Both the position numbers and the translations under genes were made by a program. Positions 60,905 through 64,000 of a stretch of 64,000 nucleotides of DNA are shown here, piece by piece (within the stretch, counting starts at the first letter, position 1; every line of letters starts with the position of its first letter). The notes under the pieces are model-generated. The model was not told where the DNA came from and did no database searches. It saw nothing but the letters and a program-made list of their open reading frames with translations. The stretch spans positions 1-64,000 of the forward strand of contig JACQAL010000043.1 in assembly GCA_016195025.1 (NCBI GenBank). Direction: 5' to 3'. This stretch comes from Bacteroidota bacterium. GTDB taxonomy: Bacteria; Bacteroidota; Bacteroidia; Palsa-948.

Positions 60905-61753
60905 ATGAAAATTAAAACAATCACTCAGTGTTTAGAATCCATCGCACCACTTTCTTTACAGGAAGAATATGATAATTCCGGTTTGCTCATCGGCAATGAA
61001 GAAAATGAAATCAGCGGTGTTCTCATCGCGCTCGATTGCACGGAAGAAGTTTTAGACGAAGCCGTCAAAAAAAATTGCAATCTCATTATTGCTCATCACC
61101 CAATTATTTTCAAAGGACTAAAAAAAATTACAGGAAGAAATTATGTGGAGAGAGTTGTGGAGAAAGCAATCAAGAATAATATTTCCATTTACGCCATTCA
61201 CACTAATCTTGATAATGTTTCGGTTGGCGTGAATAAAAAGATTTGTGATAAACTTGGTTTGACGAATTGCAAAATCTTACTTCCCACATTCCCCCTTAAT
61301 AAAGGGGGCGCACTCCGCATAGCGGAGGCGGGGGATGTTGGTTCAGGAATGATTGGCACATTAAAAAATCCTTCCACAGAAATTTCTTTTCTCAACAAAA
61401 TAAAACGAGTGATGAAAGCAAAATCACTTCGTCATACTTCTTTGCCTGGAAAAAAAGTTTCCAAAGTTGCCGTCTGCGGTGGCTCGGGAAGTTTTCTTTT
61501 GGATGAAGCAATTAAACAAAAAGTAGATGTTTTTGTGACTGCCGATTTCAAATATCATCAGTTCTTTGATGCCGAAAATAAAATCGTAATTGCCGACATC
61601 GGGCACTATGAAAGCGAGCAGTTTACAAAGGAATTATTGCGCGATATGCTGATAGAAAAATTTTCTATATTCGCAACCCGTTTTAAGAAGGGAGAGAAGA
61701 AAATTTCTCTTTTTATTTCGGCAATAAACACGAATCCAATTAACTATTTATAA
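60905..61753 (+). CDS. Nif3/YbgI family dinuclear metal-binding protein
   Basis: 282 residues. Metal ligands are readable: His64 and His65 in IIAHHPIIF, His99 and Asp103 in IHTNLDN, and late His and Glu in IGHYESEQF. The family forms toroidal hexamers; its activity (GTP cyclohydrolase 1 type 2-like in name) is not settled. It lacks the central domain of the long ~370-residue form. In-frame repeat 61288-61335 adds about 16 residues (PLNKGGALRIAEAGD) at the junction where that domain would be, a site that clearly tolerates insertion. The zinc-ribbon gene starts 1 base after its stop. Confidence 0.9.
   Translation: MKIKTITQCLESIAPLSLQEEYDNSGLLIGNEENEISGVLIALDCTEEVLDEAVKKNCNLIIAHHPIIFKGLKKITGRNYVERVVEKAIKNNISIYAIHTNLDNVSVGVNKKICDKLGLTNCKILLPTFPLNKGGALRIAEAGDVGSGMIGTLKNPSTEISFLNKIKRVMKAKSLRHTSLPGKKVSKVAVCGGSGSFLLDEAIKQKVDVFVTADFKYHQFFDAENKIVIADIGHYESEQFTKELLRDMLIEKFSIFATRFKKGEKKISLFISAINTNPINYL
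61288..61335. repeat. CCCCCTTAATAAAGGGGG plus CTCCGC-ATA-GCGGAG palindromes inside nif3
   Basis: Two adjacent palindromes, 48 bases in frame. The first half is the same type as 54874-54906 in cyclase copy 2. Confidence 0.85.
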
Positions 61754-61754
61754 C

Positions 61755-62528
61755 ATGGCAAAAGTTTCCGAAAGAGAAAAAATTGACGCCTCGGTAGAGG
61801 AAAAACTCAGCGCGCTTTACGAACTTCAGGCGATTGATTCCAAGATTGACAAAATCCGCACGGTGCGCGGTGAACTTCCGCTCGAAATAAAAGACCTCGA
61901 AGATTCCGTGGAGCAGATTGCAACGCGCCTGGAAAAAATGCAGGAAGAAATGCGCCAGAGCGAAACAATTGTTTCCGATAAAAAAAATCTGATGAAGGAT
62001 GCGGAAGCCGCTATCAAAAAATATAAATCGCAGCAGAACAAAGTGCGCAACAACCGCGAATATGAATCGCTCACTAAAGAAATAGAATATCAAACGCTCG
62101 AAATTCAACTGGCAGAACGGAAAATAAAAGAGTATAAGCAATCGCTCACTACCAAGAAAGAACAAATCGAATTGCAGGAAGAAGAACTCAAAGAAAGAAA
62201 AAGCCGCTTGAAAGAAAAGCAGGGTGAACTTGATGAAATTATTGCTGAAACAGAAAAAGAAGAATCTGCTCTTCTCAAAAAATCCGAAAAGGCGGAAGCA
62301 AAAATTGAAGACCGTTTGCTTGGCGCTTATAAACGCATTCGTTCCAATACGCGCAACGGGCTTGCCGTTGTTCCGATTGAACGCGATGCATGCGGTGGAT
62401 GCTATTCAAAAATTCCTCCTCAGCGCCAGATAGATATTAAACTTCACAAGAAACTTATTGTATGTGAGCACTGCGGGCGTGTTCTCGTTGCTCCTGACAT
62501 TGCCGAGAAAATAAAAGTGAAAGAGTAA
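61755..62528 (+). CDS. C4-type zinc-ribbon coiled-coil protein (DUF164)
   Basis: 257 residues. A long antiparallel coiled coil (about 15-185) precedes a C-terminal zinc ribbon with Cys213, Cys216, Cys237 and Cys240. Members bind nucleic acid or act as adaptors; the function is unproven. The pairing nif3-DUF164 is common in bacteria, and here they almost overlap. The conserved REYESLTKEIEY in the coil tip is typical. Confidence 0.92.
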   Translation: MAKVSEREKIDASVEEKLSALYELQAIDSKIDKIRTVRGELPLEIKDLEDSVEQIATRLEKMQEEMRQSETIVSDKKNLMKDAEAAIKKYKSQQNKVRNNREYESLTKEIEYQTLEIQLAERKIKEYKQSLTTKKEQIELQEEELKERKSRLKEKQGELDEIIAETEKEESALLKKSEKAEAKIEDRLLGAYKRIRSNTRNGLAVVPIERDACGGCYSKIPPQRQIDIKLHKKLIVCEHCGRVLVAPDIAEKIKVKE

Positions 62529-62548
62529 AACATATTTTTTCAAATGAG

Positions 62549-62577
62549 AACGCTACCCGGAAACAGGTAGCGTTTTT
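62549..62577. terminator. Terminator hairpin after the zinc-ribbon gene, overlapping the convergent stop
   Basis: AACGCTACC pairs with GGTAGCGTT around an 8-base loop, followed by TTT. The left arm also contains the stop codon of the convergent gene at 62553, so the hairpin forms the last codons of that gene. Confidence 0.8.
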
Positions 62578-64000
62578 GATTTTCCGTGTATTACTTCCGC
62601 AAATTTTTTATTTTCAATTTTACTTTCTGCCCAACTGATATAATCAAAATAATCGAAGGATTGTTTTTCGGAAGGACTATCTGTAAGAAAAATGAGTTGC
62701 TTCTTCAATTCAATGAAATAGTTATTTTTTTCTTTGCGCGATTCTGTTTTAATAATCGTTGGAAAAAATTCAAGGAGCAATGTTTCTGTCCGATAGCGTG
62801 ATTTTTTTTCTTTTAGTTGACGCATCGCTGATTTTGTCAGCGATAAAACAAGGTCATAATGTTTGGCCTCATAATGAACAAGAATAAAAAACACACTCGT
62901 AAACATTTCAACATCTTCTCTCATATAAATTTTTACTTCGCTTCGGATTTTATTCAGCCACTCAATGCAGGCATGCAATTGACTTAATCCAAAATAAAAT
63001 AAGGCAAGGTTCAGGCAGAGTGCAGTTTTTTCAAGGTCGTTTAATTTTTTATGGTAGGATTTTAACTCACTGCATATTTCTTTCACCGCATTTTCTCCTT
63101 CGTTGTACTTTCCTGTTTCAAGAAAATATAATACCGAATGATTTGCATATCGCATGAAATGAGTTTTGGCGGTTTCAGTATTCGGGCGGATAAACTTTTT
63201 TACTTCACGCATTCTTGTCAGGCAGCCGGGAACTTCTTCGTGTTTTCTAAGTTGCACGCAAGTCAATAAAAAATTATTCATAACCCTGAGGTAAGTAGAA
63301 ACATGAAGTTTTAATTTTTCGGGATGCTGTTCAAAATGCTGCAGCATTTTTTTTGAATGTAAATGGGAATTGGGAATATCCCTTTTAATCTGGAAGAACA
63401 AATAGTATATCCAATGAAAATCTATTTTATCTTCAAACAGGGAAATTTTTTCAGGATGTTTCATTAAAGGATTTTGCAAAAGTTTCTGCGCCTGTTTGAC
63501 TATGATTTCACTTTTTTTGCCTTGCGATTGCAGATAATATATGTAAAGTTTATTTTCCAGTATTTTATATTCCCGCGTGTGAAGCAATTGCTCAAGTGTT
63601 TTTTGTTCTTCTGACAGGAGTTTTTTCAGGGCAGGCATATCGTTGCGTTGAAAGACAAGCGTTTTTTCCCAGGGGCGAAAAAGTTCCAGCGAATAATGAG
63701 GCATGTTGTATTGTTCTGTTTTTTGTTTGGCTTTCTGAAGCAGTTTATCGCATTGCGCGTAAAGACCCTTCTCGCATAAAAATTCCACCTTGTGCAGCAA
63801 ACTTCTCACTTCAGCATGACTGCTTTGATGGTATTGGTCCATGCATTTCAATATCTGGTTGTACAAATAATTTTTCAGCACAGGGAATTGTTTTCCGTAA
63901 GCATGCGCTGAAAGTTCTTTTTCATTATGCGCTGCCTGTCTGTCAACAGCATCGAACAAGCGGATGTATTTATTATTCCTTTCAGAAGCGTATAGTTTAG
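62553..64000 (-). CDS. Large helical (TPR-like) protein of unknown function, N-terminus beyond the window
   Basis: The frame is open through the right edge: residues KLYASERNNKYIRLFDAVDRQ precede the first internal TTG, so the gene starts outside the window. At least 482 residues are present. It is all helical with many Tyr, Leu and Lys residues and TPR-like pairs (EVRSLLHKVEFLCEKGLYAQCDKLLQKAKQ; YCLN-type LALFYFGLSQLHACIEWLNK). No signal peptide or membrane segment is visible in this part. Uncharacterised proteins of this kind with an LF(D/E) opening are widespread in Bacteroidota; I assign no function. Confidence 0.75.
   Translation of the reverse strand, partial: KLYASERNNKYIRLFDAVDRQAAHNEKELSAHAYGKQFPVLKNYLYNQILKCMDQYHQSSHAEVRSLLHKVEFLCEKGLYAQCDKLLQKAKQKTEQYNMPHYSLELFRPWEKTLVFQRNDMPALKKLLSEEQKTLEQLLHTREYKILENKLYIYYLQSQGKKSEIIVKQAQKLLQNPLMKHPEKISLFEDKIDFHWIYYLFFQIKRDIPNSHLHSKKMLQHFEQHPEKLKLHVSTYLRVMNNFLLTCVQLRKHEEVPGCLTRMREVKKFIRPNTETAKTHFMRYANHSVLYFLETGKYNEGENAVKEICSELKSYHKKLNDLEKTALCLNLALFYFGLSQLHACIEWLNKIRSEVKIYMREDVEMFTSVFFILVHYEAKHYDLVLSLTKSAMRQLKEKKSRYRTETLLLEFFPTIIKTESRKEKNNYFIELKKQLIFLTDSPSEKQSFDYFDYISWAESKIENKKFAEVIHGKSKTLPVSG

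Overview
This is a 64 kb chromosomal window from a member of the Bacteroidota, most likely an uncultured or free-living relative of the gliding and T9SS-bearing lineages. The evidence is: secreted proteins ending in type IX secretion (T9SS) sorting domains of type A (YPNPSNG-like) and type B (gliding-associated, TPNGDG-like); a PorP/SprF outer-membrane protein; a three-subunit B-type succinate dehydrogenase; GH3, LuxE-like and DUF164 genes typical of the phylum; Bacteroidota promoters (TTTG, 19 bp, TAnnTTTG) visible at several genes; and almost no Shine-Dalgarno sequences. No rRNA, tRNA, CRISPR array, transposase or prophage was seen.

Layout. 1-6.7 kb: methionine biosynthesis (metZ fragment, osmC-like gene, divergent metX), a ketoacid CoA-transferase pair, PBP1A and PRPP synthetase. 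6.8-10.8 kb: a small membrane protein and a large secreted BNR/PKD protein. 10.9-13.9 kb: an operon of SiaB-type kinase, SiaC-type phosphoprotein and a TPR-linked adenylate cyclase. 14-23.8 kb: pyrH, a LuxE-like gene, a lipoprotein, PorP/SprF, sdhCAB, ybjQ, a TMTC-like TPR protein and an FKBP. 23.9-32 kb: a MORN-type protein, M28 and M42 peptidases, LysE and GH3 genes, a lipoprotein and a glycosyltransferase. 32-51.2 kb: a propeller-PP2C signalling protein, a cluster of very large T9SS cargo proteins, an unusual small gene with structured RNA flanks (about 45 kb), and an ECF sigma factor translationally coupled to a PKD-bearing membrane anti-sigma candidate. 51.3-64 kb: pnp, lpxK, three tandem TPR-adenylate cyclases, typA, nif3, a zinc-ribbon protein and an edge-truncated helical protein.

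Two themes stand out. The first is a cAMP signalling network: four paralogous TPR-transmembrane-class III cyclases, all with the Lys/Asp pair predicted to select ATP. One lies in an operon with a SiaB/SiaC partner-switch pair, in the place that the diguanylate cyclase SiaD holds in Pseudomonas. A PP2C-phosphatase receptor that could act as the SiaA counterpart is encoded 19 kb away. I know of no described Sia-type switch controlling an adenylate cyclase, so this is the best candidate for a new system here.

The second is dispersed small repeats. At least five kinds of palindromic or short-period repeat lie in frame inside conserved genes (cyclases, nif3, the LuxE-like gene, the PP2C protein, T9SS cargo). 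Other families sit between genes, including a degenerate array with 21-nt period in two divergent intergenic regions that share the motif TTAGACGA. One tandem repeat replaces the end of a T9SS sorting domain. All functional statements are inferred from reading the sequence; no database search was run.
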